Of a DNA stretch of 64,000 bases, positions 54,291-64,000 are shown piece by piece; position 1 is the stretch's first letter; each line of letters begins with the position of its first letter. A model generated the notes under the pieces. It searched no databases. It saw nothing but the letters and a program-made list of their open reading frames with translations, and was not told the origin of the DNA. The stretch is from Aselliscus stoliczkanus (lineage: Eukaryota > Chordata > Mammalia > Chiroptera > Hipposideridae). A program made the position numbers and the translations under genes. The stretch spans positions 82,484,852 through 82,548,851 of the forward strand of contig CM066736.1 in assembly GCA_033961575.1 (NCBI GenBank). Reading direction: 5' to 3'.

Positions 54291-55900
54291 TGTTACCTCT
54301 GCAAAATACTCCCATTATAAGTGTTTTCAAAGCAACCTCCAAGTCCCCAGAACTGGGAATTATTTGAGCAAAGTTCTGTTTGTCCTAGATTTAGCATTCA
54401 AATCTCAGCCTGAGCCTAATAAAACTCAAGGGGAAAACAATACAGATTTGAGTTATTAGATAGGATTTATACTTTGGGCAACAGTTTTCTCTTCAGTACC
54501 GAAAGCCATTTGTGTTCTTGACTATGTGACTTCAGCGAAAATTGGAAGTTACTTGGAATTCAGACGCTTAAACTCGTCACAAAAACTGTACATTTTGATA
54601 GCACTGATTCTACAACTCCCATCAAAACAGGCAAATGTTTTGACCCTTATTTGACCTCTGGTATGGGACTTTCCTTATGTTTACTCTTTGTATTCTCCCT
54701 CTCAAAAACTACACTTATTTTTTTAGACAGATTTTTGGCAGGCAGAGTTCTTACCCTGTTGATAGAAAATATAGGAGAAGAAAGCACAAGTGATTTATTT
54801 GTTTTAGGAAAATGAATCTGTGTGCTTACCAAGGAATATTTTATCACCCCGAGGAGATAATATTTTCTGCCTGTTTCAGTGCTGTGTAGCACAGGACCCA
54901 GAAGACGGAATGACACCAGCTATGATTGTAATCTGTGACTCATCTTCTCCCCCAACGGGCTCTAATTTGCTGTACCCCAGGGGCTCGTCTATTTGGTACC
55001 TAGTGTGATTGGATTCTGTTCCCAACTAGATATTCCTATCTAAACAGCCAAGACACTATCCATCTCCTCAGATGCCTAGAAACATGATAATGCCTGTGGT
55101 AAATATGGTTTCACTGTTATTCATTTGAATTCAATGCAGCTATCAGAATTAAAGGGGCCTGAAATGGCAGCAATTTTAAAGGCCTTAACAATTCTTGAAT
55201 TTTCTCTAACAACATCCCCACCAATGGTAATAGCACCTTTTTCGGATCATCTCCCATGATGGCAGCCCACCACTTTTCCCCATGTAATTTAGCAAGTTCG
55301 TGCCTTATTAGTTGAGAAGAAACTTGTTTCTTGGTTGTTTCCACATGTGGGCCCTAGGAGGAAATCTAATTTCCCTTGGGGTTTCTGTCCTGGTTTTGTT
55401 CCTTCTTCTGTATGAACATTCTCCAGATCCTGGAAAAGTCCTCTCTTTGATGTGATGAGTCATTCATTGTCTTGCCTAAAACATCCACACTCTTTCAATC
55501 TCCCCTCAAAGAGTGTGGTTTTAAGTCTTCACCATATTGGGCATTCACTATCCTGAAGGTATCCAATTTTTCTGCATTACCTCAGCTGTTGTCAAAGGGT
55601 CCATTCGGTGGATTCCTTGGTGGGTGTACAAGAATTAGAAAACAGGAGAGGAGAGGAGCAGGTTATTTCATTCTTGCTTCCTAAAATAGCCTTTAATAAC
55701 AGATCCTCTCTCTCTTCATGCACCGACATTTTCAAGACCCTTTATTTGCCTCTTCAGTTAAATTACCTTTTCCTTCCACCTGCAGAGATTGATTAAACCT
55801 TTATTCTCCTTGGGGACTTTCAATGTGGGTTTCTGTGCACTCTCGCATATTACAAGGAAATTTGGGTGAATATGAAATAAAAACTTCAACAAGGATGGGT
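54291..55900. other. Repeat-poor segment
   Basis: No family assigned over 1.6 kb. The stretch 55090-55340 is free of repeats and may be conserved non-coding sequence, though nothing here can prove it. Confidence 0.35.
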
Positions 55901-55904
55901 AGAG

Positions 55905-56094
55905 GAAAATTGGTGTTTTGGTGTCAATTGGATCCGTATTCAAATACTGATTCTGCTTCTTGCCTGTGAAGTGTTCTTAGAAAAATTATTTCATCTCTTT
56001 CAGCCACAGGTTAGTTCTTTATCTGAGATAATGTTAATTGGACATGATCCCAATTATCATGATGGCTTATTAAGAATTAGTGATAATATACATA
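55905..56094 (+). repeat. MIR, left part (split by mariner)
   Basis: 'ggtgtcaattggatccgtattcaaatactgattctgcttcttgcc' to 'taagaattagtgataatata' in MIR order. The 3' part resumes at 57371. Confidence 0.65.
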
Positions 56095-56096
56095 TA

Positions 56097-57368
56097 TTGG
56101 GTTGTCAGAAAATCATGAGCATGTTTGCAACAGATGGCACTAGTTCATTTTTGGAAGTACTAGAGTCATTCGCATCTATGTTATTGCTATGTCATTTGAC
56201 AGCTGACAGTTTTAGCTTCATTCTAAAAAAAAGTTGAACCGTTTGGTTGAGTTTTGGAGATTTTACAACAAGTTGAAGATGGAAGACCAAACTGTGCATT
56301 TTTGTCATATTTTACTGGTTTACCCCCATAAAGGGAAGAACACGCGTCAAGCTTGTGAAAAGTTGCATAAAGTTTATGGTGACAATGCTCTACAAGAACA
56401 TCAGTGCCAAAAATGTTTCAGGAAATTCCGTGCTGGTGATTTTGATCTCAATGATGCTCCTCAGTTAGGGAGGCCCACTGAGGTTGATGAATAGAGACAC
56501 TGATCGAGTCAAACCCACATTACATGACACGAGAGATTGCAGAAACATTGAACATGCATCATTCAAATGTTCACGACCACTTGAAGAAGCTGGGATATGT
56601 AAGCAAGCTCGATATTTGGGTTCCACATGAACTAAAAGAAATTTTATTTGACGACACGTATAAACATCTGCAATATACTCATTAAATGTGAGGAAAACGA
56701 TCCTTTTTTGAAGCGACTGATCACTGGTGATGAGAAGTGGATTGTTTACAACAATGTGGTATGCAAACAGTCTTGGTCACGACTTGATAATCCACCTCAA
56801 ATGACATCGAAAGCAGAGGTTCATCAGAAGAAGGTTATGCTCTTAGTGTGGCGGGATTTTAAAGGTGTGTTTTTCAAGCTCCTACCAAGGAACCACACAA
56901 TCAATTTGTACTGCTGGCAATCGGACAATTTGAATGAACCCATTATCCCAAAGCGTCCAGAGCTTGTTAATTGTAAAGGAGTTGTGTTCCATCGCAACAA
57001 CGTGAGACCACACACAAAAGTTTGATCACCCCTCAAAAATTACTGGAGCTTGGATAGGATGTGCTGCCACACCCACCATACTCGCCTGACCTTGTGCTGT
57101 CAGACTTCTGCTTGTTTTGCTCTCTTCAAAACTCCTTGCGTGGTATAATGTTCAATTCACATGAGGCTGTAAATCAGCACCTTGTTCAGTTTTCACAAAT
57201 AAAGACAGGCCCTTCTATGAATGAGGAATTATGAAGCTCACTGAAAGATGGCGAAAGGTTATTGAACAAAATGGGCAATATATCATTGATTGATCTTTGC
57301 TCTTCATATAAATAAATGACCTTTGAAAGACTTAGACAAAATACATCATGACTTTTCTGACAACCCAA
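56097..57368 (+). mobile_element. Near-complete mariner transposon (1272 bp)
   Basis: Terminal inverted repeats ttgggttgtcagaaaa at the left and 'cttttctgacaacccaa' at the right, with TA at 56095-56096 and 57369-57370. The length is that of a full mariner. It lies inside a MIR whose halves are collinear on each side, which independently confirms both boundaries. The encoded transposase is broken. Two small palindromic relatives occur at 18410 and 59638. Confidence 0.95.
56234..57295 (+). pseudogene. Mariner transposase, inactivated
   Basis: Likely start at Met 56279 (MEDQTVHFCHILL). The N-terminal helix-turn-helix region includes 'KNTRQACEKLHKVYGDNAL' and ends at a TAG at 56492. A different frame then continues (SNPHYMTREIAETLNMHHSN, from about 56497) to about 56645, and the first frame resumes 56648-57023. 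Visible catalytic features: TGDEKW (first Asp); the second site reads HRNNVRPH where family members have H(H/Q)DNARPH, so the catalytic Asp is Asn; YSPDLVPSD (third Asp) lies past a stop in another frame. Stops, frameshifts and the Asp-to-Asn change all point to a dead gene. It acted by cut-and-paste at TA sites. Confidence 0.92.
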
Positions 57369-57370
57369 TA

Positions 57371-57430
57371 GAACTTAACACAATTCATGGAAAATAAGAT
57401 GCTTAATAAATAGTGGATTTAATTATTTAA
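57371..57430 (+). repeat. MIR, right part
   Basis: 'gaacttaacacaattcatggaaaataagatgcttaataaatagt' is the MIR 3' end ('cagtgcctggcacataataagtgc'). Confidence 0.7.
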
Positions 57431-57509
57431 AGAAAGTTCACCTTGTAACTAGGTTCCAATTCTCGATCTCTTACAAGATGTAGTATCTTGGAAAAAGTCA
57501 TTGGACCCT

Positions 57510-57615
57510 GTTTTTTTTTTTTGAGGGCAGTGTCACTGGCCCTCACATGTGGGACCAAACCGGGGCCGCTGGCTTCCTAAGCCAGTGCTTAACCACTGTG
57601 CCACTTGGCCGGCCC
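57510..57615 (-). mobile_element. Short-form tRNA-headed SINE
   Basis: Poly(T) 57510-57522, 'gagggcagtgtcactggccc', head ending 'cacttggccggccc'. Flanks share 'accct(g/c)tt' at best (weak duplication). Same poly(A) junction as the other short forms. Confidence 0.92.
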
Positions 57616-57955
57616 ACCCTCTTATTTTTAAAATTACATAACAATTAGAACTATCTTTCAAAGTTGTTTAATCAATTGAGATAACATTCTAAAGACATTC
57701 TCACAATTCATTAAATATGATAAATGTTCTAGAAGTAAAAACTCAAGAGGAAGTACTTTCTTTAATTCAGCCTCATGCTCCCATCATGATGTGTGGCACA
57801 CAGGAACTATTACTTTTTGTAATACCTTGTCCATTACCCAATTCAAAATGTTAGTGGCCTTCCCCCTTTCCCTGTCAGCCCACATACATGACCAGGATAC
57901 ACAGTGTTACTCCAGCCTGAGGGTGTCCTATAGAGTTAGAATGAGCAGAATTGTG
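57616..57955. other. Unassigned sequence
   Basis: No repeat recognised. Confidence 0.35.
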
Positions 57956-57959
57956 AAAA

Positions 57960-58460
57960 ATACTCCCTCTGATACCCTCAAGGAATATCCAGTCTAGTGA
58001 GGGAAGACAAGAGGTCAATCAGGAATTGCATTACAGTATTAGGATGGAGATAGGTGTTGGGGGTAAGAACAGACACAGTCAACTCATGGAGGAGGAAAGC
58101 AGGGCGAAGGAGGGAGTGATCAAAGAAAGCATAACATAGGGTCTTAAAAAATGAATAAGAGTTGGCTAATTAGGTCAGGTGAAGAAGGGCATTCTTAAGA
58201 GAGAGAGAGAGAGAACTTTATAAAGGCGTGGAGTTTCAGGAAACCACATTTTCATTCTGAGAAGAGCAAATATTGTCATAAGACTAAAGTGTAGAAAATC
58301 AGCCAGCAGAAGCTTATGGGGCCAGGCAAGAAGGGACTCACCTTCTCGGTTAGGAATTTGGATTTGATGGTGTAAGCAGTAGGTTGCCATTGAAGGCCTT
58401 CAGTCAAGAGTGAACTCATCTGATTAGAATTTTAGGCGTGTTTTGCCCGTGACTTTGTGG
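57960..58460 (-). repeat. L2 LINE fragment
   Basis: Antisense L2: 'caaggaatatccagtctagtgaggg', 'gaagaagggcattcttaagag', 'agcttatggggccaggcaagaagg', 'ggaatttggatttgatgg', 'ccattgaaggccttc'. Confidence 0.7.
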
Positions 58461-59345
58461 AAGATAGATTGAAGCAGGGACAAAATTAATCACCAGAGGA
58501 CCTCAATTAAGACTATGTTACTTTGCCTCCTTTCCGCTCCTAATTCTTAATATATCTGAGTCATTCATGCAGAAATTCAGAGTGTCAGCCATTTGGCAGC
58601 AAAGCTCCAGAAGGAATTGAAATGCCTAGAGAGGTAATTGTTGCATTTTATTTCTTTTTCTCACTGCTACTTTGGCAGGCCACAAAGATAAATAGAATCC
58701 AGAGACCAGAAATCAGTAAGGAGCACTCTTGCCCATTTCCCACCCGCTCCCCCCACCTCACCCCTTGCCTAAAATGCTTGTTCCTTTCATCATAAATACG
58801 GCTGCATATTCCTGGTAATTAGCCTTGGTTTCATCATTAAAACACCCCACCAAATTGTGTGCTGTCTCCTTCTGTGTGTGTTTGCTCATGGAAGTCTTTC
58901 CTGCCCTGTTTCCCTAGAATGGCGTGTAGGAGTGAGGGCTGTCTCTATATCGTAAGCTTCCAAAGCCAAGAATCGCTTATTTCAGGGCATTTCTAGAGAA
59001 GGTGGTGTGTGCACAGGGGCTGTGCAAGCCATGCTTGAGTTACAAGCTTTGTAAGCACGAACAAAGCACTGCAATTTGGCACATGTGGCACACCTTGCTA
59101 AGGCCCAGTGTCTGTGTATCTGGATGCATTGTGTGCATGCTGCATCAGATCAGGACCTTTCTCATGCCAGAAATACGGTGTGTAGTTTAGCAATCTTTGT
59201 CTCTAATGCTCTTCCCTAGAACAGAAAGTTTTGGGTGTACTCAGGTTAAAAGGAAGATGAATTCATTCAGCAGACTCATTGGTGCCCCCCATGTACTATA
59301 AATATGAAGGTAAATAAGACCAATACATTATCCTATGGCTACACT
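58461..59345. other. Repeat-poor island
   Basis: No repeat recognised at 58510-59220. It includes 'aattagcc' and 'gtaattgttgcatttta' type AT-rich motifs. An open frame at 59002-59190 lacks motifs. Confidence 0.35.
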
Positions 59346-59349
59346 GTAA

Positions 59350-59600
59350 CATTAATAATGGCTACCCTATATTGAGTGCTTACTATATCCAGTCACTATA
59401 GAGGATGCTTTCCATTTATTATCTCTTCAATCTTCATAAAATCTCTATGAAAGAGGTATTATACAATTATTATCTTAATTTCACAGAAGGAAGCAGAGGT
59501 TTAAAGAAGTTAAATAACTTGGCCAAGTTCATATATCTACTAAGTGTCACAGCTGGACATTGACGCAGATCCATATGATTCAAATGTCTGTGATATTTTG
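59350..59600 (-). repeat. MIR SINE
   Basis: Antisense MIR: 'ttgagtgcttactatatccagtcactatagaggatgctttcc', 'cttcataaaatctctatgaaagaggtattatacaattattatc', 'gttaaataacttggccaagttcatata'. Confidence 0.82.
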
Positions 59601-59637
59601 ACTGGATGTCCTGATTTAAGCTGCAGACGGTGAAATA

Positions 59638-59719
59638 CTGGGTTGTCGGAAAAGTCATCACGTGTTTCTTTTTGTGGTTTTCATTGCAAAAATCCCTCAT
59701 GACTTTTCAAACAACCCAG
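59638..59719. mobile_element. 82-bp mariner MITE
   Basis: TA on both sides (59636-59637, 59720-59721). Left arm ctgggttgtcggaaaagtca mirrors right arm 'tgacttttcaaacaacccag'. Termini match the 56097 element and the 18410 MITE, but the central 30 bp differs from the 18410 copy. Confidence 0.9.
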
Positions 59720-59729
59720 TATAGAAACA

Positions 59730-60110
59730 GAGAAAGTAACAACAATTCTGAGTGTTAAGTGATGATCCCAAAATGCCAAGAGAGCACTGAGTATGAGGCG
59801 TGGGGTATCAGAGGAGGCATTGATGAGGGGAAGATGTTTGAACAGAGTTCTACCTGATAAATATGAGTCTCTAGAAAGAGAAAGGGGGTGAGCATTTTGA
59901 GAAAGGGTATGGAAAGGACTGAAGTTATGAAAGAAAAATGCCCTCTGTATTGTGGTTGTTCCATTGGATGGCATCATGTGGAACTGTGAGGAGTTCAGCC
60001 TGGCAAGAATGTATGCTGTTTGGAAAGGCTCAGGTGAGACAGGAAAGGTAATTTGGAGCCAGATTTTGAAGGATTCCAGGAAGTATGCTAATGAATTTAG
60101 GTTTTATCCT
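59730..60110 (-). repeat. L2 LINE fragment
   Basis: 'gtgagcattttgagaaagggtatgg', 'ggcaagaatgtatgctgtttgg', 'ggtaatttggagccagattttgaaggattccag' and 'aatttaggttttatcctgaagcc' in antisense L2 order. Confidence 0.65.
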
Positions 60111-60204
60111 GAAGCCAAAATTTCTTCCATGAATTGCTTGCTGAACTATCTGATAGGTCTTTCAAAAGTACAAATATCAAGCCACAGCTCAGAACATTCT
60201 AATT

Positions 60205-60340
60205 TGATCCAGTGATTAGCAAACCGCAGTGCTTATCACCAGGAGCACTAATAAAAAAATACAGAGACTCTAGGATGAGAAATAAGAATCTCTATTTTTA
60301 TAAGTTTTCTGGGTGATTTTTATATGCTACCAGATTGGGG
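60205..60340 (+). repeat. MER5-type hAT-Charlie fragment
   Basis: 'cagtgattagcaaaccgcagtgcttatcaccaggagcactaataaaaaaatacagagactct' and 'agaatctctatttttataagttttctgggtgattttta' match the MER5 order. Confidence 0.65.
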
Positions 60341-60619
60341 TATAGAAAACCAGCAGAAATCTTGCTATCATTGCTTAAATTGTTGGTACTAAAAAAAATT
60401 AATGGTTAGTCTTTAAACTACTAATATAATATTAAGGTTAAGAACAATATTAATATTTGGTATCAGAGAAAGACTCCCAGAAAAATCAGTGTACTATAGC
60501 AGACTCCATATTTTTATCTGTAAAATGGGAATAAAAATAGGACCTACCCCATGCAGTTCTTATAAAGCAAAAAATAGGGCCACACCCCAGGCAGCAATAG
60601 GTATACTTTCGTACTCTAT
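60341..60619. other. Unassigned sequence
   Basis: Short MIR-like trace at about 60505-60600 ('tctgtaaaatgggaataaaaataggacctacccc'). Confidence 0.4.
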
Positions 60620-60885
60620 AGAATTGTTTGCATTTTTGAATTTTATATGGATGGAGTTTATATAGTACATGCTCATTTTTTAAAAAATGTGGCTTCTTTC
60701 TCTCATCCTGATTGTTTTAATATTTATTCCTGTTCTTACATGTATTATCTGTTCTTTGCTTTTTGTTCATGAGCAGGATTTCATTGTATAGATATGTGCC
60801 AGGGTTTGTCCATTCATGTGTCCATGGACATTTGGATTGCTTCTAGTTTGGGGCTATTTCAAATAAAGTTGCTATGAACATTCAT
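60620..60885 (-). mobile_element. Old L1 3' fragment
   Basis: 'tgagcaggatttcattgtatagatatgtgcc', 'tgtccattcatgtgtccatggacatttggattgcttctagtttggggctatttcaaataaagttgctatgaacattcatgg' is antisense L1M 3' sequence. Confidence 0.75.
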
Positions 60886-61229
60886 GGAAAAAGAAAATGA
60901 CTGTGTGTGTGCATGTTTGTATGGATGGATGGATATAAAACAGAGTAGTGACTCAAAGAATCCATCTCCTTCCAGCACTGTACAACTAGCTCAAGTACTA
61001 GCTCTTCTATTTCAGAATTCTTCCAGTCTTACCTTCAGAATGACCCTAAACATTATTTCATTTCATCTACCTGAACATTTTTAGGGTGAAAAAACAATGG
61101 AGCCACCACCTTCTCTCCAAATGCCCAACTTTGATTGTCTGTAGTTCATTGCCTTTCCTCTGTCTGAGCTTCAAAACCATCCAACTCAGCTTATTATTTT
61201 TCAAGGTGAAATCAACATGCCTTTGCCTT
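60886..61229. other. Unassigned sequence
   Basis: May be the 5' continuation of the adjacent L2, but the match is weak. Confidence 0.35.
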
Positions 61230-61533
61230 TTCAAGGTCTTCTGCATGTTAACTTAGCCTGGCCTGACTTCTAACACCACCCCCACCACCCCCACCCCCCA
61301 ACCAAGCATCCAACTATCTAGCACTTCCAAAATACTTGCTAACTTCCTGAACCAGCCTTGCTCTCTTCACTGAGCCTTGCATAGAATCCCCTTTGCTATC
61401 TGGTCTGCCAGGTAAACACTTTGCTTGACCTCTCAACGTTACCTCTGTGTAGATCCTTCCTAATCCCTCAGTATTTATGTACTTGCTTTTTTTAATTTTT
61501 CTGCTGCAGTTAGTACTGATTATGCAACACTGG

Positions 61534-61577
<44 letters not shown>

Positions 61578-61670
61578 ATCCATGTCCTGTCTTTCTCTTT
61601 GTGTTCCCAGAGCCTTGTACAAGATCTAGCATACAGCAAGTACTTAAATGCAAACACACTATTAAATTAC
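61230..61670 (+). repeat. L2 3' region with internal (GT)n
   Basis: 'aactatctagcacttccaaaatacttgc...', 'gaatcccctttgctatctgg', 'gtgttcccagagccttgtacaagatctagcatacagcaagtacttaaatgc' fit sense L2. A GT array sits where L2 normally reads 'tgtctgtctcc'. Confidence 0.65.
61535..61575. repeat. (GT)n microsatellite
   Basis: About 20 perfect GT units. Confidence 0.97.
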
Positions 61671-62075
61671 CAGCTAGCTTCTAGAACCTCAAATCCATAG
61701 CAAAGATGATTGCAATCACGTTTAAATTTCTGAGAAAGCTGGACATTTAATAAACTAATCAATGCCAATCTAAGCTGATCTCAGGATCCTAATCCAAAAT
61801 TTGTCCTCATAACTTTCCTTTCTCTAGACAATGCTTCAGTTTCACTGGGAAGTCTTCAGGATTTCATAGGGGCCTTCCAGTTTGGGGAAAGACCAATTTA
61901 TATTTTTGATGAGTCATTGCATTTCTTGGGATTCAGTTGTTCATGTCAACTTTGAAACAGCATGCATATTGGCAAGAAAAAAATATTTTCAAATCTTTGG
62001 TATAACCTTAGAAGATCATCGAAGTGCCCAGACAAACAATTTCAGCAAAGAAAATCTTAGGCAGCCAGTCAACAA
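61671..62075. other. Unassigned sequence
   Basis: No repeat recognised; no convincing frame. Confidence 0.35.
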
Positions 62076-62079
62076 ATAT

Positions 62080-63100
62080 TTGACAATATGAACCAGGTAC
62101 TTATCTAAACTATAAAGCAAAGAACAACAGGCAGTCCACATTTTCAGGAAACTTCTACTTTGGTGGAAAGAGGCAATAAATATATCAAAAAATGCCATAA
62201 TATTAGATTCTGAGAAGGGCTATGATAGAAACAATATTGGGGGAGGGGGAGGAATTGTTTAGCTGGAGAAGGAGAGGGAAGTCTTGTCTGAGCAGATGAT
62301 ATTCAACACCTTTATAATGAGGAGTCAGCTACGAAACATCTTGGAGGAAAGCACGACAAGTGGAAGACACAGTATCAAAAGGTCTAGAATAGGAAAGAAG
62401 TTGGAATGTTCTTGGCACAGAAAAGCCACTGTGGCAAGAAGATAGTGAATAAGAAGAGTGAAGGCACATGAGGTAAAAGATATAGGCAAGTCCAGGCATA
62501 GTTTGTAGACCACCATAGTTTGGATTTCTCATGGCTGGTTGCCATGAGAAGATATTACAGCTTTTTAAGAAAGTGGTATGATCCACTTTGCCCTGTTAAA
62601 TTTTCCTTCCTTCTGGCCCTCTGACTGCTGTAATGAAAGGTAGACCATGGGAGGGGCTGCCAGGGTCCAACTGAGACATGGTGGTAGCTCTTAGACTAGA
62701 TTTGTGGCAATGGAGATAGTGACAAAGATCACATTTCAGATTTTTTTTTTAAATTTGATTCAACAGGACTTACTGATGGTTAATAATCAGGTCTGAGGGA
62801 AAGAGAGCAATCAGGAGTGACTCCTAATTATTTTTGCATGAGCAATTCAGTGGATGGTGTATCAACTTACTCAGATAGGGAAGGCTTGAGAGGATGTGTT
62901 TGGTGTGTGTGGGGGCTTGAAGAACCTGCTTCAGATGTGTTGTCCGAGATGCCTGTTTGACATCCAAGTAAAGATATTGAGTAGGCAGGTGGTAATCAGT
63001 GCATGATTGGGGATGTAAACCATGTGTAAAGAGGAGATATGAAAGAAAGATAAGATAAACAGCATTGTCTAGTACTGAGCCAAGGCATGCCAACATTTAG
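62080..63100 (-). repeat. L2-like LINE, long antisense fragment
   Basis: Antisense L2 3' blocks 'cagtccacattttcaggaaacttctactttggtgg', 'cttggcacagaaaagccactgtggc', 'aagaaagtggtatgatccactttg', then 'caacaggacttactgatgg', 'aatcaggagtgactcctaattatttttgcatgagcaattcagtggatgg', 'gagatgcctgtttgacatccaag'. The longest single repeat here besides L1. It may be two adjacent insertions. Confidence 0.7.
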
Positions 63101-63879
63101 AACTCTGGAAGGGAAGGGAGCTCTCGCAAAGAGAAATAAGCAGTGTCAGTGGAGGAGTTTAAAAAACATAAGAGTATGGTGGTTTGAGAGCCAACAGAAG
63201 AAACTATGCCAAAAATGGGAAAGAGACAATCATGAGGATAAGGGACTGCAAAGCAGTGTAAGATAGAGAATTGACTATCAACTTGTTTAAGATCCAGATC
63301 TCTACTGAATCTAAGTGCCATGAGTAAATATGATATGATTCTAAATTGTGATAAGAGCTACAAAGCAAAATAACAGGAAGCCATGAGAAGGATTAATGAG
63401 GAAGATTGATATTGGTGGAAGAGAATCAAAAAGATTACAGGAAATAATATACAAGGTGGGATACAAAGTATGATTAAAATTAACCAGGTGAGAGAAGAAC
63501 ATACTCCAGGTGAAGGAACAACTTGAATGAAAACTACAAATAGGAAAGAAATTGTTATATATCAATAACTAAAAGCCCAGTGTGGCCAGGCTATTTGTAA
63601 CCAGGAGCAAAGTGGGAAAGAGATGAGGTTGATAAGATGGGCAGGACCAGATTTTTTTTGCTACGCTAAAGAGTTAGTTTGTCTTTCAATGTAAGTGCAC
63701 TTGATTTTTAAGCCCAGAAGATACATGGACCAATGTATATTATTTTTAATAGTATTTAAATGATTATTATTGTTACTTTGTAGAAAACAGATTTTGTGGA
63801 GACAAGAATGGAAGTTGAGAAACCAGTTAGGAGATTGTAGCAGTAGTCTGGATAAGAAATGATAGTGTCTTTGGGTAGT
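63101..63879 (-). repeat. Probable further L2-like sequence
   Basis: 'tagtttgtctttcaatgtaag' is unclear, but 'gagaaaccagttaggagattgtagcagtagtctggataagaaatgatag' (about 63817-63868) is the antisense L2-like block. The rest is weak. Confidence 0.45.
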
Positions 63880-63999
63880 GAACACACAATGCAATATATA
63901 GATCATGTATTACAGAATTGTACACTTGAAGCCTATATAATTTTACTAACCACTGTCATCCCAATAAATTTGAATAAAAAATAATTTTCAAAAAAAAAT
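63880..63999 (+). mobile_element. L1 3' end, severely truncated
   Basis: 'gtgaacacacaatgcaatat', 'gaattgtacacttgaagcctatataattttactaaccactgtcatcccaataaattt' then poly(A) at the window edge. Sense orientation, about 100 bp of 3' UTR. The right target duplication, if any, lies outside the window. Confidence 0.85.
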
Positions 64000-64000
64000 G

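Noticed and set aside
395..63100. Apparent strand bias of L2 fragments
   Set aside because: I first took the purine-rich copies as a separate family that was always on the plus strand. They are the antisense view of the same L2 3' end. With that corrected, both orientations are well represented.

Overview
The window reads as non-coding mammalian DNA, most likely from a bat. It is AT-rich and CpG-poor, has no bacterial-style gene packing, and is filled with L2 and MIR fragments, which are typical of mammals. Two clues point to bats. The young L1 copies share a 3' end running into 'gtcaccccaataaattt', and there are eight tRNA-headed SINEs starting 'gggccggccgagtggcgcag' that resemble the Rhin-type SINEs of horseshoe and leaf-nosed bats. 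Several mariner-type DNA transposons, uncommon as young insertions in most mammals, fit the same picture. The lineage call comes from memory of these families, not from a search.

I find no host protein-coding gene, exon, rRNA, tRNA gene, CRISPR array or operon. The open frames present are short and mostly fall in repeats. The only protein-like remains are transposon relics: mariner transposases at 4860-5340, 6951-7010 and 56234-57295, and L1 ORF2 pieces near 33531-34950 and 36028-36240. The window is therefore intergenic or intronic.

Layout. 0-5 kb: old L2/MIR and a full-length long-form SINE with target-site duplications (3665-4119). 4.8-7.3 kb: a cluster of DNA transposons (a deleted mariner and two copies of a TA-target MITE family) interleaved with GT, GATA and TA microsatellites. 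7.3-18 kb: MIR/L2, a second long SINE (11756-12185), an MLT1-like LTR (13785-14242), and an L2 split by an unclassified repeat. 18-32 kb: L2/MIR, an 81-bp mariner MITE, short SINEs, MER5A-like DNA, a truncated L1 with a clear 12-bp duplication, and a rearranged L1. 32-37.4 kb: nested L1 elements, an old antisense L1 split by a younger sense L1 that carries its own SINE and microsatellite. 37.4-56 kb: lower repeat density, several repeat-poor islands, a (CGATA)n array, an L2-derived minisatellite, and a third copy of the MITE family. 56-64 kb: a near-complete 1272-bp mariner inserted in a MIR, a second 82-bp mariner MITE, more L2, and an L1 tail at the right edge.

The relationships are between mobile elements rather than genes. 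L1 presumably supplied the machinery that copied the SINEs, and mariner transposase relatives the machinery for the MITEs. No undescribed functional system is visible. The most worthwhile leads are the two SINE architectures, the MITE family that keeps a transposase C-terminus, and its repeated adjacency to microsatellites.
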